Source of the DNA: Melanopsichium pennsylvanicum
Taxonomy: Eukaryota > Basidiomycota > Ustilaginomycetes > Ustilaginales
Assembly (NCBI GenBank): GCA_900208305.1
Contig: OAPG01000001.1
Coordinates: forward strand, 992,001-1,056,000
Reading direction: 5' to 3'
DNA length: 64,000 nt
This document shows positions 1 through 11,677 of this stretch, one piece after another (the first letter of the stretch is position 1; each line of letters begins with the position of its first letter). The notes beneath the pieces are model-generated. The model searched no databases. It was given only the letters and a program-made list of their open reading frames with translations, and had not been told where the DNA came from. A program made the translations under genes and the position numbers.

Positions 1-2297
1 CGACCGAGATCGCTACCCTTGCTCGGCAGGGGCACAGAGCTGGCATCGTGACGAGGATACGATGGATTTCGGTGCTTTTCCTTCCCTGCTGAATTTACGG
101 ACGCATTGATAGAAGAAAGGATAGGACTGACCGGCGCTGCGTTCGTATAATTAGCTGGGCTATTTGAGCCACGTGAAGCCAAATTGAGACCGAGTGTATT
201 TGCGGCAGTAAAATCGTCGCTATGAGTCTCTTCGACTTCAATCCTTCGAATCGTTTTGCGTTTTTGGATGAGCTTCTTGGTCATCGTTTTGAGCACGACA
301 GGCATCTTTGACGATCCTTGTCCTTTACTTTTACCACTTAGGCGGTGGCCGTTGGGTGCCTCGGGCAAACATAAAGCTCCTGCAGGAGGGTCAAGATCCA
401 TGCTATCGTCACTCGCGTCATCTGAATGCAAGACATCAGAAGTGCCTTGCTCATCCTCCGGTCGAGAATTTGTTGTGCGGATCTCGCACCATTCCTCATC
501 CTCCTCGAGTTTAGTCTCTCTACCCCCCTCAAAAATGGAGCGGGACTCTGTGCCACTCTTAGAGCTGGTAACGTCTCTTCGAAGCACGCCTGGCCTTGAA
601 CTGGGTAGAGCTGCACTCCCATGACGAGCGGATAAAGGACTTATTGTGGGTACATTTCGGCGTCCGACGGCCATCTGCGAAGGCCGTGGCTCCTCTACAG
701 TGGTGACAGTCTCGACAGTTTCGATGATCTCGGTGGTGATTTCGTAGATCGTCTCTCTGTTGCCGTTTGCTCGATTTGTCTTTTTGATACGCCTGAATCG
801 CTGTTTGGGTGTCGTTTCAGGAGACTCGTCCCGCAGCACGATGCCGGCTCGGAGCTGATTATCGGTGTAAGCCTGCAATCGACGACGCAAGTGGGATGGA
901 AGTTGATCGTCGGTCAAGCTGGAATCAAGCGAATTCTCGTCGTCTCCGGTCGCAAACAGGAAGTTGAGGTCCGCGATCAGCGACGCATCGCCTGGAACAT
1001 CACTTTCAATGTCAGACTCGGCAGAAATTGGCGGAGTCCAGCTTGACTTTCCTGTAGTTCGATGCGCTGTCGCTGGACTGATGTCGGTGAGGCAAAGTCC
1101 ATCGCCAAGGAACCCTCTCGATCGTGACGAGGGGATACTGCTAGCTGATGGCTGCATGTCGTAATCCGGTGTGAGCAGTGAAGAATTCCTGCAAGGTGGT
1201 GAACGCAATGAGAGTGTTTCGAGCTCCTCGGCTGCGGATACGAGCAGTGCAGCGGGACGAGAGCGAACGAAGTTTCCGGAGCCCACCATCAGTGATCGCC
1301 AGCTTTTGGCCTCAACCTCACCCAAGATGGTGCAATCATAGATGACACGCATCTTCATACTCTTGGCACTGCGCTTATATGTCGAGTTTTGGAGCACGGC
1401 AAAAGCGGTCACGGCCTTGGTGAGCTTGTTCAGGATTGAGACTGTGCCATCCTTTGCGAAGCGTGGGTCTTCGTTGACCTCGGCACGGACAAGGGTGATG
1501 AAGGAAGAGAGCGCGCGAGATGTTTCGTTGGATCCAAAGAGGCCGTCAATGGTTCGGACCGACTCGTCGGCCGCGGCAAGAGCGGCGGTGAGAGTGGAGC
1601 CAAAAAACTGAAAGGTGCCCATGGCAAAGAGTTCTGTGAGTGTAAAAGTGTGGTGGATGAGGTAGATGCCGACAGCAGTGTATTTGTCGAGAATGCTGAG
1701 AAAGGAAGGGCTAGCAGCTTGCAGCGATCTACCTGTGGCCTTTGCATCCCAAGCTTGCCCCAACGCGAGGGAGTGGACAGCTCTTGCACTGCCAACAGCG
1801 CTGATGAGAGCCCGACGGGTGATGCCGAGGGTTGTACCGGTGCAGTCTTGGACAGCTTCAAGGATGACTTCGATGAAGAAAGCGGCAGCTTTGAGCGATA
1901 CCCGTGCGATGACGCTGAGATTCGACACCATTTCTGCGACTTGTTGGGGTAAAAGCGGGGATGCCGTGGCGTACTTGATGAGGGCATCGCTCGCGCCGTA
2001 TGCCTGATGCTTGGTCCATGCCCGTACACCGGATGTGATGGCCACTTTCTTGGGCTCTGTGCCACAGTATGCTACGACGAGTGGCGTTGGACTGCGAGTG
2101 TGCGCGATGGAGGGTGTACCTGGTCCGGAGGTGTCTGATGTAAGTATCTCGTCGTCGGACTCCCTGATATCGTCGACCCACTGCAAGGGTTGTGAAGCTT
2201 GCTTGCGAAACTCGGCTTCCATGCTGAGGCTGGAAGGCAGGCGTTCTAGGTCGACGCAGCTGCGCTGGATCAGTTCGAGAGACAGGGCGTCGCCCAT
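1..2297 (-). CDS. Alpha/beta-hydrolase-type (lipase-like) protein, N-terminal part, runs off left edge
   Basis: One open frame runs from an ATG at 2297 (context CAGCCATGG) to base 1 with no stop, so at least 765 residues are present and the C-terminus lies outside. Residues about 70-290 are helical and Ala/Leu-rich, with segments such as SNETSRALSSFI and the run KSMKMRVIYDC. From about residue 330 the chain becomes low-complexity and Ser-rich, with a Lys/Arg-rich stretch and a Glu/Thr-rich segment (YEITTEIIETVETV). I recall this combination as the N-terminal half of large basidiomycete proteins annotated as alpha/beta hydrolases with a later lipase fold. The GxSxG nucleophile motif is not in the window, so enzymatic function is inference. 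No intron is needed. The gene is divergent from SLX9. Confidence 0.8.
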   Translation of the reverse strand, partial: MGDALSLELIQRSCVDLERLPSSLSMEAEFRKQASQPLQWVDDIRESDDEILTSDTSGPGTPSIAHTRSPTPLVVAYCGTEPKKVAITSGVRAWTKHQAYGASDALIKYATASPLLPQQVAEMVSNLSVIARVSLKAAAFFIEVILEAVQDCTGTTLGITRRALISAVGSARAVHSLALGQAWDAKATGRSLQAASPSFLSILDKYTAVGIYLIHHTFTLTELFAMGTFQFFGSTLTAALAAADESVRTIDGLFGSNETSRALSSFITLVRAEVNEDPRFAKDGTVSILNKLTKAVTAFAVLQNSTYKRSAKSMKMRVIYDCTILGEVEAKSWRSLMVGSGNFVRSRPAALLVSAAEELETLSLRSPPCRNSSLLTPDYDMQPSASSIPSSRSRGFLGDGLCLTDISPATAHRTTGKSSWTPPISAESDIESDVPGDASLIADLNFLFATGDDENSLDSSLTDDQLPSHLRRRLQAYTDNQLRAGIVLRDESPETTPKQRFRRIKKTNRANGNRETIYEITTEIIETVETVTTVEEPRPSQMAVGRRNVPTISPLSARHGSAALPSSRPGVLRRDVTSSKSGTESRSIFEGGRETKLEEDEEWCEIRTTNSRPEDEQGTSDVLHSDDASDDSMDLDPPAGALCLPEAPNGHRLSGKSKGQGSSKMPVVLKTMTKKLIQKRKTIRRIEVEETHSDDFTAANTLGLNLASRGSNSPANYTNAAPVSPILSSINASVNSAGKEKHRNPSYPRHDASSVPLPSKGSDLG

Positions 2298-3825
2298 GGC
2301 TGATGATGTTCGAGTCCGGTATCAACAGCCGTCGTGCATGTAAGGTGTATGTAGTTCGAAAAGTGATCTTCGTGAATGGTGGTGAAGAGCACAGATAGCG
2401 AGAAGAAAGTTGCGACCAAGAAAGCAAAGGAGTGATCAAGGTCACGAGGCTAGATCTGCCAGGAGCTCAGGTTTGCAGTGCAAAAGAACGTGGTTGTCCA
2501 ACTAACCGCAAGATTGATTCGCGGCAGGGTTCAGCAGCAGCAGCGGCAGTGGCAGCGTCTGCGTCTGCGGGGTCGGCAAATCGAGCGGAAGCAAGGGTGC
2601 ACACGCCTTCCCCACAAAAGCAGCAGTTGCACGAATTCTCCTCCGCCTCACACGGCCTGTCTTGCGTGGCAGCGGCGACAAATGAATGTGTTGGGGTTCA
2701 AGACTGGCGAGCCACTCGAGAGGCTTTTGCTGGCAGTGTACGCGACAGAGAGCTGACTAAGCTATATGCGGGGTTACACTGTTGCTGGGGATGTGATTCA
2801 GATTATCGAGTCGTACCGAAGATGTTGCGAGGTAGCGGAAAGGGGGTTACTGGCAGGTCTTTTGAGAGTGTCGCTAAGTCAATTGAATTGGCAGAATTAA
2901 GTGTGACTTGGATGTGGCTAGGTTGCGTACAAGGCGTAAGAAGGCGTAAGGTACCCGTTGTGCTATTAATAAGGCTGGTGCGACTTTTGCAGCTTCAGTA
3001 AGAGAGCGGTATTAGTGGAGTGGAAACAAGCTGTGACCGTAGGGAAGGGTGTGCAAGGTTGAACCAACCTTCGAGTACTAATTTACTGTGATCTTGTATG
3101 TTGGGTTGCAAAACAAGGTCAAAGCTCGGCGCTCAATGGTCTCTTGATAGAAGAATGCAACTCATCGAGACTGTGAGGATGCCATACCTATGACAACACA
3201 TCGGCAAATCCGACTGACGTGCGTGACGACACAAAGATACCACTTAGCGCCACTGTTTTGTCGGCTTATCGGTCCGACTCTCTCGACGTTCTTGCAATAC
3301 CACTCCAAGTCACTCGAAATATGCGCGGATTGCGGTACAAAATGGCATTGACATTCCATCCTAGTCAAACTGCAACATTATGTCGCAACGACATGGTTGA
3401 TTGACACGTTGACGCCAGCGATGTTTTCGTCCAAGAGTGTTGTGCACAGCAGTGACAGAGAGTTCAGCCTCCGACAGAGGGGTTTTTTTTTGTGCTCCGC
3501 TGTGTTGGTCTCGGATGATTTATACGACTGGCTGTGTGCCGCCTTCCGCGTTTTGGGCTGGTTGCGTGCATGCACATGCATTTCAAACAACTTGGCTTTT
3601 CACGTTCTCTTTCACATTTGTATGCGCGTTTCTTCTTCTGTATCGGTATATCGGGAGAAGAACAGCATCGCGATCAGAATTTGGTTACACTAAATTTAGG
3701 TTATTGAAATATTAATAAAGCCCAAAAGTTCTTCTTTCCCTCCTCAACATTGTGATTCTCGACATTATTTACACACTTGCCATCGACGATCAAAGCATCA
3801 CAACCTTCAGTAGAACTCGCACAAG
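2298..3825. other. Intergenic region between divergent hydrolase-like gene and SLX9
   Basis: About 1.5 kb with no convincing gene. Open frames here are short or start with GTG and show no domain. A short direct duplication, GGCGTAAGAAGGCGTAAG, lies at about 2932-2949. An AT-rich AATATTAATAAAG stretch at about 3706-3720, 100 bases before the SLX9 start, could serve as its TATA-like element. The region presumably holds both promoters. Confidence 0.5.
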
Positions 3826-4583
3826 ATGGTTCGGGCAGATCAAGGCATAACACGGCGCTCAGCCCCTCGCTCCAAGTCCCGATCTTCAGTCACTGCCTCC
3901 ATTCGCTCCCGCATAACCACATCCGACCCCAACACTTCGTCTGCTCCACCAACACAAATCACAAAAGCAGCTAAGCGTGCAATGAAGCGCGCAGAACTCA
4001 TGTCCAAAGTCAACAACCCTACCGCTCGCTCTTCTCTGCTCAATCTTGAACCAACGAATACAATCCTTTCAAAGTCGTCCTTGAGAAGGCAGAAGAGGAA
4101 ACAGAAGGAGCAGCTCGCAGGCAACACCACGGGTTTGAAGGATTTGGAGGAGGCCATGGATGAAGTTGCACAACGAGTAATAGAGCATGATAAAGATGAT
4201 GACGAAGAGGCACTTGCCATTGAGGATGGTCAAGAGGATGATGAGATGCAAGGCGAGCATCACGGCAAAAGGGGCGATCCGGCTTATCCATTGGTGGGTG
4301 CGCACAAGACGAGAAAGGATGCTACTGTCACAGAAAAGGCGCGCAAGAAGGCTCTGTAAGTGCTCTTGCTCTCGCTACGCTTTTTGCACTCAACGTTTGG
4401 GACCTGCGTGACTTATCCTTCTCGCCTCTTCCTTGTTCTCCTTATGACAGCTCTATTGAAATGCAACGTCAGAACTTGATTCTCTCCGACCCAGCATACA
4501 CCAAGAATCCTTTCGCAGCTCTTCGACTTCACGCCCAGAATACACTCGCTTTTAACAAACGCACCACCAAGCCCAAACACTGA
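3826..4583 (+). CDS. SLX9: Ribosome biogenesis protein SLX9
   Basis: Small basic nucleolar protein expected to act in pre-40S maturation and export. The CDS joins 3826-4355 and 4451-4583 (220 residues); the 95-nt intron starts GTAAGT and ends GACAG. Reading through the intron would stop at once in the retained sequence, whereas splicing restores the family's C-terminal signature (NPFAALRLHAQNTL near residue 200). The N-terminal half is rich in Ser/Arg, with a Lys/Arg cluster SLRRQKRKQKEQ at about residues 85-96 and an acidic Asp/Glu block at about 120-145. This pattern, with a conserved NPF..I/L..H..NTL tail, is typical of the SLX9/FAM207 family. The length fits fungal members. Confidence 0.85.
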
Positions 4584-4940
4584 GCCCAAACACATCCATC
4601 CTCTTCTCGCATCTTGTACTTCTATTCTGCAATCCACTTCTCGCCTTCTCATGATCAACTCCTTCTCAGCCCAACCGCAGGTCTCTCAAACAGGAAGCTC
4701 ACACCCGCTGCAGCCAGAGATCCGAATATCTACAAGTTGGATTACATTAATGTCGGACAGAGTACAAAAAGCATCATAGACTGAGCACAAGACGCTTTTC
4801 AAATTCGCTTTTCATGCCACGTGGAACTGCGCAAATATGGCTGACGGCTGCGCAACAGCCGACAACTCTGAACCCGTCACGGGGCGTCTCAGACTTCAGA
4901 TGCAACAACTGATGCAACAACACCTCTCGCTCCTTGTTTG
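4584..4940. other. Intergenic, convergent 3' ends of SLX9 and ERG5
   Basis: A 357-base stretch between two stop codons on opposite strands. It probably contains both 3' UTRs. No gene or repeat seen. Confidence 0.5.
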
Positions 4941-6931
4941 TTACGCACGTGCAGCGACTTCAGGAGCGGTTCCAGGAGCAGGCGCAGCGCGACGGCTGAA
5001 CTTGATCTTGGCGCCATCCTTGGGGAAGATGGTAGCAATAACTTCAACCTTTTCGCTAAGCGGTGTGATCTCGTGCTCCCAATTCATGAGCACACTGGCA
5101 GTACCCAGCACAGCGGTGAGGTGCATGTTGGCGTACTGCTGGCCGATGCAGTTGTGAGGGCCGCTGCCGAAAACGAGGTAGTTCTTAGGGCTCTTGTTGG
5201 CAGGGTCAGCCTCGTCAAGCCATCGCTCGGGCTTGAACTCGTCGGGCTTAGGGTAAACGTTGTCGTCGTGAAGCGAGTTCCAGAAGGAGGGAATCACCAT
5301 CGAGCCCTTTGGTACGGTGTAGTTCTTGTCGATAGGAAAGTCTTTGTGGTTCAGATAGGGTACCATGATGACAGGAGGCTTGATACGGAGCGACTCCTTG
5401 ACGACGGCTTTGGTGTAGTTCATCTCTTCGATGGCCTCGTAAGTAAGAGAGGCGTTGATGTCGTCTCCACGGATGCGGTACTGCTCCTCACGGACCTTTT
5501 GGAGGATTTCGGGTCGGTCGGCGACGTGTTGCAGCAAGTAGGTAAGGCCCGAGGACATGGCATCCTGGGAGGCGAAGAGGAAGGAGAGCAGGACCATGCC
5601 GATTTCACGGTCGGAAAAGTCTCGAACAAGGACACGGCGAGACTCGGCTTCGAGGTCGGCATTCTCGTTCTGCAGGCGAGCGTCGATCATAGCCTTGATC
5701 CAAGCATCAGTAAGACAGGTGACCTCCTCGCCCTCAGCCATTCGCTTCTTGGACTCGCGAGCAGTGAGCTCGAACCACTTCATGGCGGTCTTTCGGGCCT
5801 TGATGGCATTGTAAACTTTGGTGCCGGGGAAAGCGAAGGGAAAGTTGACAAGTTCCAGAGCGACGGTAATAAGCCAGTAATTGTCCGAAATCTCCTTGGC
5901 ACCCTCGTCTGAGATGTAGTTTCCGCAAAAGACACGCAGCGAGGTTTCCATGTTGAGGTCACGGAATTTCATCATGAAAGGCTGAGGGTTGGGGTTGGTG
6001 TCGGCAAGCCATTCCTCAAAGTAACGCTTGTAAATGGTCTCCTGAATGCCAAGGTAGATACCGAGAGCCTTGCGCGTGAAGAGCGTGTTGAGTCCCTTGC
6101 GGTAGTCGACGTGGGGCTTGCCGTTTAGGAATACCCTGTACATAGCAGCACACAAAAAGCAAGGGAAATGCAAGAAAAGGTCAATATTCGGGTCAGAGTG
6201 GAGAAAAGTAACGTTGTCGTGTCGGATGCCGGCGCATCCGCGCTTTGTTGCAATTTTGAATGCTTGACAATGCAGATTGAGCAGAACGACGCCATGATCG
6301 ACAGACTCATTCCTTGCAGATCCACGCGAAGAGCATCGAGTAGCAAGCATGATTTGAGACGTACCAGTTGTCAGCGCAGAGCACCTTCTTGGCGGAGGCG
6401 ACAAGGCATGGCTCGGCGTAGGATGGACTGTTGAGGATTTTGCGGGCATACTCGTTGGACGAGGCGATAACGATGAAGCTGCACAGAGCACAAGCGCAAA
6501 AACGGGTGATGGCGTCAGCAAGCTGAAGCAGGATGAGAGCGCAGAGATGAAAAAGACAAAAAAGAGACTCACATGTTGAATACGCTGGCAACACTGAGAG
6601 GACCTGAGTTCCAACCCTCCTGGTATTTCTCGAGCGAAGGGTGAAGCGAGTCGGCAAACTTGCCAATGATGGGGATGGTCCATTTGGGACCAGGAAGACC
6701 GGCCTTTTTCTTTTGGTAGATGTACTGCTCGGCGAGGAGAAGCGTGGCAACCACAGCGAGGACGGTGAAGACGACGGTGGTTCGGTCAGCTTCCTGGAGC
6801 GATGGAATGCGAGTGAGGTCGACGATTGAGAAAACCTTGCCGAGGGCTGAGTCTGGCTTGATCAACGAAGACGAGGTGGCGGACCGCGAGAAGTTGAGGC
6901 CTTGCTGACCGGCGTTGAGGACGGAAGCCAT
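4941..6931 (-). CDS. ERG5: Sterol C-22 desaturase, cytochrome P450 CYP61
   Basis: Endoplasmic-reticulum P450 of late ergosterol synthesis that introduces the C-22 double bond of the sterol side chain. Exons (minus strand) are 6931-6573, 6478-6365 and 6135-4941, giving 555 residues. Introns are GTGAGT..GCAG and GTACGT..ACAG, and both junctions keep conserved CYP61 sequence intact. A membrane anchor spans about residues 52-72, followed by the Pro-Gly hinge LPGPKW. The ESLR of the K-helix (E-x-x-R) lies at about 405-408, and the heme loop FGSGPHNCIGQ has its Cys at about 487. The I-helix reads FASQDAMSS, lacking the usual Thr, which is a CYP61 hallmark. This distinguishes it from CYP51. The C-terminal tail is Ala/Pro-rich. 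Confidence 0.93.
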
Positions 6932-9900
6932 ATTGGACGAGGATGTAAAACGGATTCGGATAACTTGTTTGTAGATATTCGATGTTCAAGGTATATAGAT
7001 GAAGCAATCTGAAAATGTCGATCCGTTACTGTGTCAAGTTTGCGCCTGAGGCAGCTCGAGTTGAGACGGCCCTAACGAGGGTGCGGTGGGCGGGAAGCGA
7101 GATCGAGAAGATGAGGAGAGGCGATCCGGTGAACCGGATTCGGACTGAATGGACAGACAAGATATCCAGCTGCCGTGGTTCTTGGATGAACACGAGCGGA
7201 TGACCCGGTGATGATGATGATGGAGCGGATGGAGGTTACGGGTTGGGACTGTCAGAGAGAAAGCCAAGGTTGCATCTGAAGCTGGATCAATAAGTCCGAA
7301 GCAGCAACCAGCCAAGAAAAAAAATCGGCAATTCTTGGTATTGCTTGGAATCATTACCACACACCTGATTCTGACACCGGATTTTCTCAACGAAAAAAAA
7401 AGAAAGAAAGAAAGAAATGACTCTGATTTGGTGTTCAGCCGACTACGGAGGTCGACGGCGAAATGGGCAAGACAGGAAGGGTCGCAGCGACTCACTCATA
7501 GAAGCGAGTGACTTGACCGTCATCTCGAGGCTGAGCGGATGCGAGATTCATACTGCTGAAGTTTCGCCGGTGAGCGTGGCAGGCAGCCAGGCGGAAAAGG
7601 GGCAAGCATTCGGACACCAATTCAACGGATCAGAGCTTCCGACGCTCGTAGAGGAAAAAGCTACCTCGCTTTCGCCATGCTGCCAGGGCACAAAAAAAAA
7701 CACGCGAAGGTTCGGTAATTCCGAGGGACTGACTTATTGAACATATTTGATTCATTGGGCAAAAGCCATCAAGATTCACACTTCTTTACTGAATTCGAGC
7801 TGGTCGTATCCCCACAAATTGCAGAGACAGAGCAACTGGTGCATCCGAGAAAGATCCGACTTTTCCATGTAGTGTCAGAGCGCCAGTTATTGTTGACACA
7901 AAACAAAGCCATGTCCGTTCTAGTACTGTATCTTGCAGTGCTTAGGCTATTGCCAAAATGAATGGAATGAATTGTTTGACGTGTGAATAATGAAAAGCCG
8001 GTGGGTTCGCGCATGTGCACGTCCGTTCACACAACAGGCCTGCAGGTTTTCGACTAACGGTTAGATATCGTAAAGGAATGAAGAAAAACGTACTGTTGCA
8101 AAAAATGAGAAGCAACGCATTTAATGTGAGTTGGAAAGGATCGACGAGACCCATTCGTTTGCATCAGCCTTCTATTATTTGTCTTGACGCAGCAGGAAAA
8201 ATGGTCGAATTTTGCAAGACGTGACCGTGCCGATAGTAGCTACGATACAGCGGTGCAGAAGAAAAAGAGTCGAGTTCAAAATATAATCTCGTCGGCTCTA
8301 TTCAAATCAGCAAAGGGACACAGGTCTGGGGCTTGGATTCCGATCCCGCCGTCATTGCTTTGCTGACCAGAGCCAAAAAAAAAAAAAAAAAAAAAAATAG
8401 AAAAAAAACAAAAAAAAATAGAAAAAAAAAAATGAAAAGGGCGGAGAATAATTAGTCTCCGTGGGGCGTACTAGCAAGGAGGCATTTGGAGAGTGTCGGA
8501 TCGGCGCCACTTAACTACGCGCGATTTCGCGTGAGTCGGAGCCAATCTCGCGCAGACCAACCCTTCTCGCGAGGCGAAAAGAGAGTGAACGCGTGCAGAA
8601 ATCAGACCACATTGGATAGTTTCATCTGAACTGCAAGCCGAAAATTGACCTACAGTAACACGCTCTTCCCTCGTGCACTTACATGCTGACTTGATTTTTG
8701 GGATCTTGCAGCCACCCTTGCAATTTTTCCCAAAGCAAGACGAAAGAGAGCCTTTCTCACAAGTGCGAAAATCTGACTGTGTGCCACATGCAAGCGTTTC
8801 CTTGATTGGCTCCCTTCCGTTGCTCAAACCGAGATGGGCCAAACTTGCTTGCTGCAGTGCATTGTAGCGACAACCCCAACTCGGGCGTTGCAGTGAACTG
8901 CAGATTGACGGGTGAACCGGTTCGTCTTCGTGGTCGCTGCCATGAGCTAAGCAAGTCTTGACCTTTACCAGTTAGGCTTCAACATCCCTCCTGCCGCCAA
9001 AATTTGTACTAGTTTAACGTGATCCATTACCGTGCATCTCTTCCCGGACCCTGAGACGTCTCACCAAACCTTGACATGGCCCAACCTCTTCTGAGGTCAA
9101 TCATTGACTTCCTATACAATATCAAGATTTAAATTCAAAGTTCGAGATTGCGCAGCATCATCAAAGAATTATCACAAGAGAGGTAGGGTTGCGTTGGTGC
9201 GGTTGCGTAGAGCTGTGTAACAGGCCGAAGTTAGGCAAGGCTTACTTTGCCGAACCTGAAGAGTGGCTCTGCAACGCATCAGATCGGGAGATCTGTGATG
9301 TACAAATGTGACGTTTCAAGGGTCCAGCCAACACTTTCACCTCCGCAACTCCTCGACGTAAAAAAATAAGGTTTTGCGCAACTATCATTTTCCTCGTCAT
9401 GATCAACCTTGGCGATACGATCACAGATCAGAGATGGACCTCATCCACATGTTTGCCCATCGTAAATGACATATAATATCTCTATTGTCATAGTTCTGAT
9501 CAATACGTACCTTCTAATTATCGCTACTCACGCTCAGAGACGCACTGAAGCCATCTTTGAGATTGCCCTCAGGGAGACCGAGCTACACTCGCTGAGGAAA
9601 GACAGTGGGCCAGCTCATTTGTTCAAGGGGTCTCGCACAAAGCCATACTGCACAATTTGGATAGCTTATCTCTCGTCGCAACACCACTCTTGATGACTGC
9701 GGAAATAATTTCTTGCAACGCTTTGGCCCCATCTCTGCCTCTAAGGAAGAGGACATTTTTAAGGCAGCGGGGGACTTGGAGATAGGCGGGCGCTCTATTC
9801 AAGCAACAGCCTGTGTTGCTGGCGACATACCGCGAGGCATTGATATTGCCGAGGCAAGTGAATTCGAGTCCAAAGCACAAACGACTGCAGTTTGAAGCCT

Positions 9901-9988
9901 TCTTTCCCATCCAGACAGAGAACAAAATGAAGTTTCCCTAATAGCGACGACAGTGATAAAAGTGCTATGATACCGACAATACAAGAAA
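6932..9988. other. Gene desert of 3.06 kb between ERG5 promoter and GPI14 3' end
   Basis: No frame in this stretch shows a recognisable domain. Both neighbours are on the minus strand, so the right half of ERG5's upstream region is unusually long. Seen here: an A-rich AAAG microsatellite at about 7398-7417, and an A tract with A23 at 8375-8397 continuing as TAGA8/CA9 blocks to about 8432. A non-coding transcript or a far-upstream regulatory region for ERG5 is possible but nothing in the sequence proves it. Confidence 0.5.
8375..8432. repeat. Interrupted poly-A tract
   Basis: A23 followed by TAG and further A8, A9 and A11 runs broken by single C, T or TAG. Simple low-complexity sequence. A retroposed poly-A tail cannot be shown because no recognisable element body precedes it. 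Confidence 0.9.
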
Positions 9989-11677
9989 TCACTGCGACTT
10001 TAAATTCTTGACAAAGGTGCCTTTACTTTGCTTCAAACCATGTTTCTGCACATCGACTCTGAACCGCATCCAAGAGGACAAGAACCAGACTAGCAGCCCT
10101 GCGTGTACTCCCAGCAATACCAGTCCGCTAGCCCAAATTCTGGCAAAGACCTGCTTTGCTTCGAACTCCAACTGATATGCCTGGCTCAACCACAGTGCTT
10201 GACCACCGATCCATGCGGCTAATGCCAGACCTGTTTCCACTTTGCTGACTTTCAAGCTGGGCCAGACGAGCGGAAGAAGCCAGAGAAACCATAAAAAGTA
10301 TTGACTTGTGCATACCTTGTTGAACGCGACGAATGCGATGGTCTGAGCTGTCATGGCTGCAACCACATCGCGTTTGCCAAGGTGATACCCCAGTGCAGCG
10401 ACGACGAGAAGCTGAGGTAGGAACGAGAGGAGGGGCGAGGAAAGAATGTGTGCTTCGAGAGAGTTTGTTGTGTTGGCCGTGGTGAAGAGCGTGAGGTATG
10501 TGCCGAGAAAGTAAGGCGAGAAGTTGTGTCGGTGGTCTGCGCGGTGAAGGTGGTATAAGAAAGAGTGATCGATGAAGGGTGAGCCCCAGAGGAGCCAGGC
10601 GAAGACGTTGGCTGCCATGAAGGCATAAAAGGCTACAAAGCCGAATTGGATTCCTGCTGCATGCTTGGCCCACAGTGTTAGGGACGCACGGCGTTGAGGT
10701 GGATAAGCAGAGACTGTGGAACGATAGAGGTGCGCAAGGATGGGGATTGCGTAGATGACGGGGAAGAGCTTGAAATGCGTCGCAAGACCGAGCAGGATGG
10801 GTGCCATATAGGCTTCGAGCGACCAATCGAGGAGGCTGAAAGCGCTTTCTGGTGGCAGCGCTTCGTAGTAAGGCACCTCAGCCGTGACACTGTCCTTGGA
10901 GTCGTGAGCAGAGGGATTAAAAACGTACTTGGCCTGCAGCCCAAGTGGCGCCTCCGGATTGGTTTTGAGGAAAAAGTAAAGGAAGGAAAGCACAAACAAT
11001 CCCACGAGCGCTTCTGATGACCCCCTTGTCGAGATCTGGGCAACCATAGGATTCAAAATCCATAGCAAGCCGGGTAGATGCACGTATACACCAGCACTCG
11101 AGCCTTGCGGCCTGCGCCCGTCGAGGATGAGCCACATGAAGACAGCACAAAGGATGTCGCTTACGGCAAAGATGTACTTTCCAAAGTTGGTCCAACCAAG
11201 GATGTGTATCGGCGATAGCAATGCTGCTAGGAAAGGAGTGTATCTATAGGTAGGCCGGGCGTATGGGTCTCCCAAAGAAGCCATGAGATCGAATGCTGGC
11301 TTTGCAAGCTGGTAGCAGCGTTTCGCCCAGAAGTACATGATGTCGGAGTCATCTGGTTTGAGCCCATCAGCAGGAGCGTGGGTGTTGGGGTCGTTCAAAA
11401 GGAGGAAACGAGCGGCGGATGGGATAAAGCCCTGAGCACAATGCACATCTTTGCGCTTGGAGAGGTCTGCATCAAAGTCATAGTTGGGATCCTCGACGGT
11501 ATGCGACAGTGGGCAGGCGTGAATGAGAAATCTGGCAGCATCCGAGTAGACGAGATAGTCGACGTCGGTGTAGGGTAGTGCGTGTGTGGCATCTTGATGT
11601 TGACCCCAGAGCAAAAGAGTGGCACGGAGAACAAGACCGAACAGGATGTAGATTCCAGTCCAGAGAGAGGGCTTCAT
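9989..11677 (-). CDS. GPI14: GPI mannosyltransferase I catalytic subunit (PIG-M)
   Basis: Adds the first alpha-1,4 mannose to GlcN-(acyl)PI in the ER lumen during GPI-anchor assembly. I start at the ATG at 11677 (MKPSLWTG, then a hydrophobic helix); a further 49 in-frame residues upstream look non-conserved. Length 562 residues. The lumenal DxD motif of the GT50 family is at residues 38-40 (YTDVDY). Family blocks RYTPFLAALL, the Arg/His-rich HRHNFSPYF and NKVCTSQYFLWFLWLLP are all present, with about ten hydrophobic segments. Unusual: between the SDAARF block (about 45-50) and the SLGDPYARPTYRYTP block (about 134-148) there are about 85 residues including a charged, Asp-rich stretch, where most homologues have only a short link. 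Confidence 0.9.
   Translation of the reverse strand: MKPSLWTGIYILFGLVLRATLLLWGQHQDATHALPYTDVDYLVYSDAARFLIHACPLSHTVEDPNYDFDADLSKRKDVHCAQGFIPSAARFLLLNDPNTHAPADGLKPDDSDIMYFWAKRCYQLAKPAFDLMASLGDPYARPTYRYTPFLAALLSPIHILGWTNFGKYIFAVSDILCAVFMWLILDGRRPQGSSAGVYVHLPGLLWILNPMVAQISTRGSSEALVGLFVLSFLYFFLKTNPEAPLGLQAKYVFNPSAHDSKDSVTAEVPYYEALPPESAFSLLDWSLEAYMAPILLGLATHFKLFPVIYAIPILAHLYRSTVSAYPPQRRASLTLWAKHAAGIQFGFVAFYAFMAANVFAWLLWGSPFIDHSFLYHLHRADHRHNFSPYFLGTYLTLFTTANTTNSLEAHILSSPLLSFLPQLLVVAALGYHLGKRDVVAAMTAQTIAFVAFNKVCTSQYFLWFLWLLPLVWPSLKVSKVETGLALAAWIGGQALWLSQAYQLEFEAKQVFARIWASGLVLLGVHAGLLVWFLSSWMRFRVDVQKHGLKQSKGTFVKNLKSQ

Noticed and set aside
2432..3001. 189-residue frame upstream of SLX9
   Set aside because: Starts with GTG, includes low-complexity Ala/Ser sequence and has no recognisable domain; probably promoter DNA.
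4938..5912. 324-residue frame antisense to ERG5
   Set aside because: Shadow of the strongly codon-biased P450 exon; no conserved motif and a repetitive Val/Leu/Gly/Asp composition.
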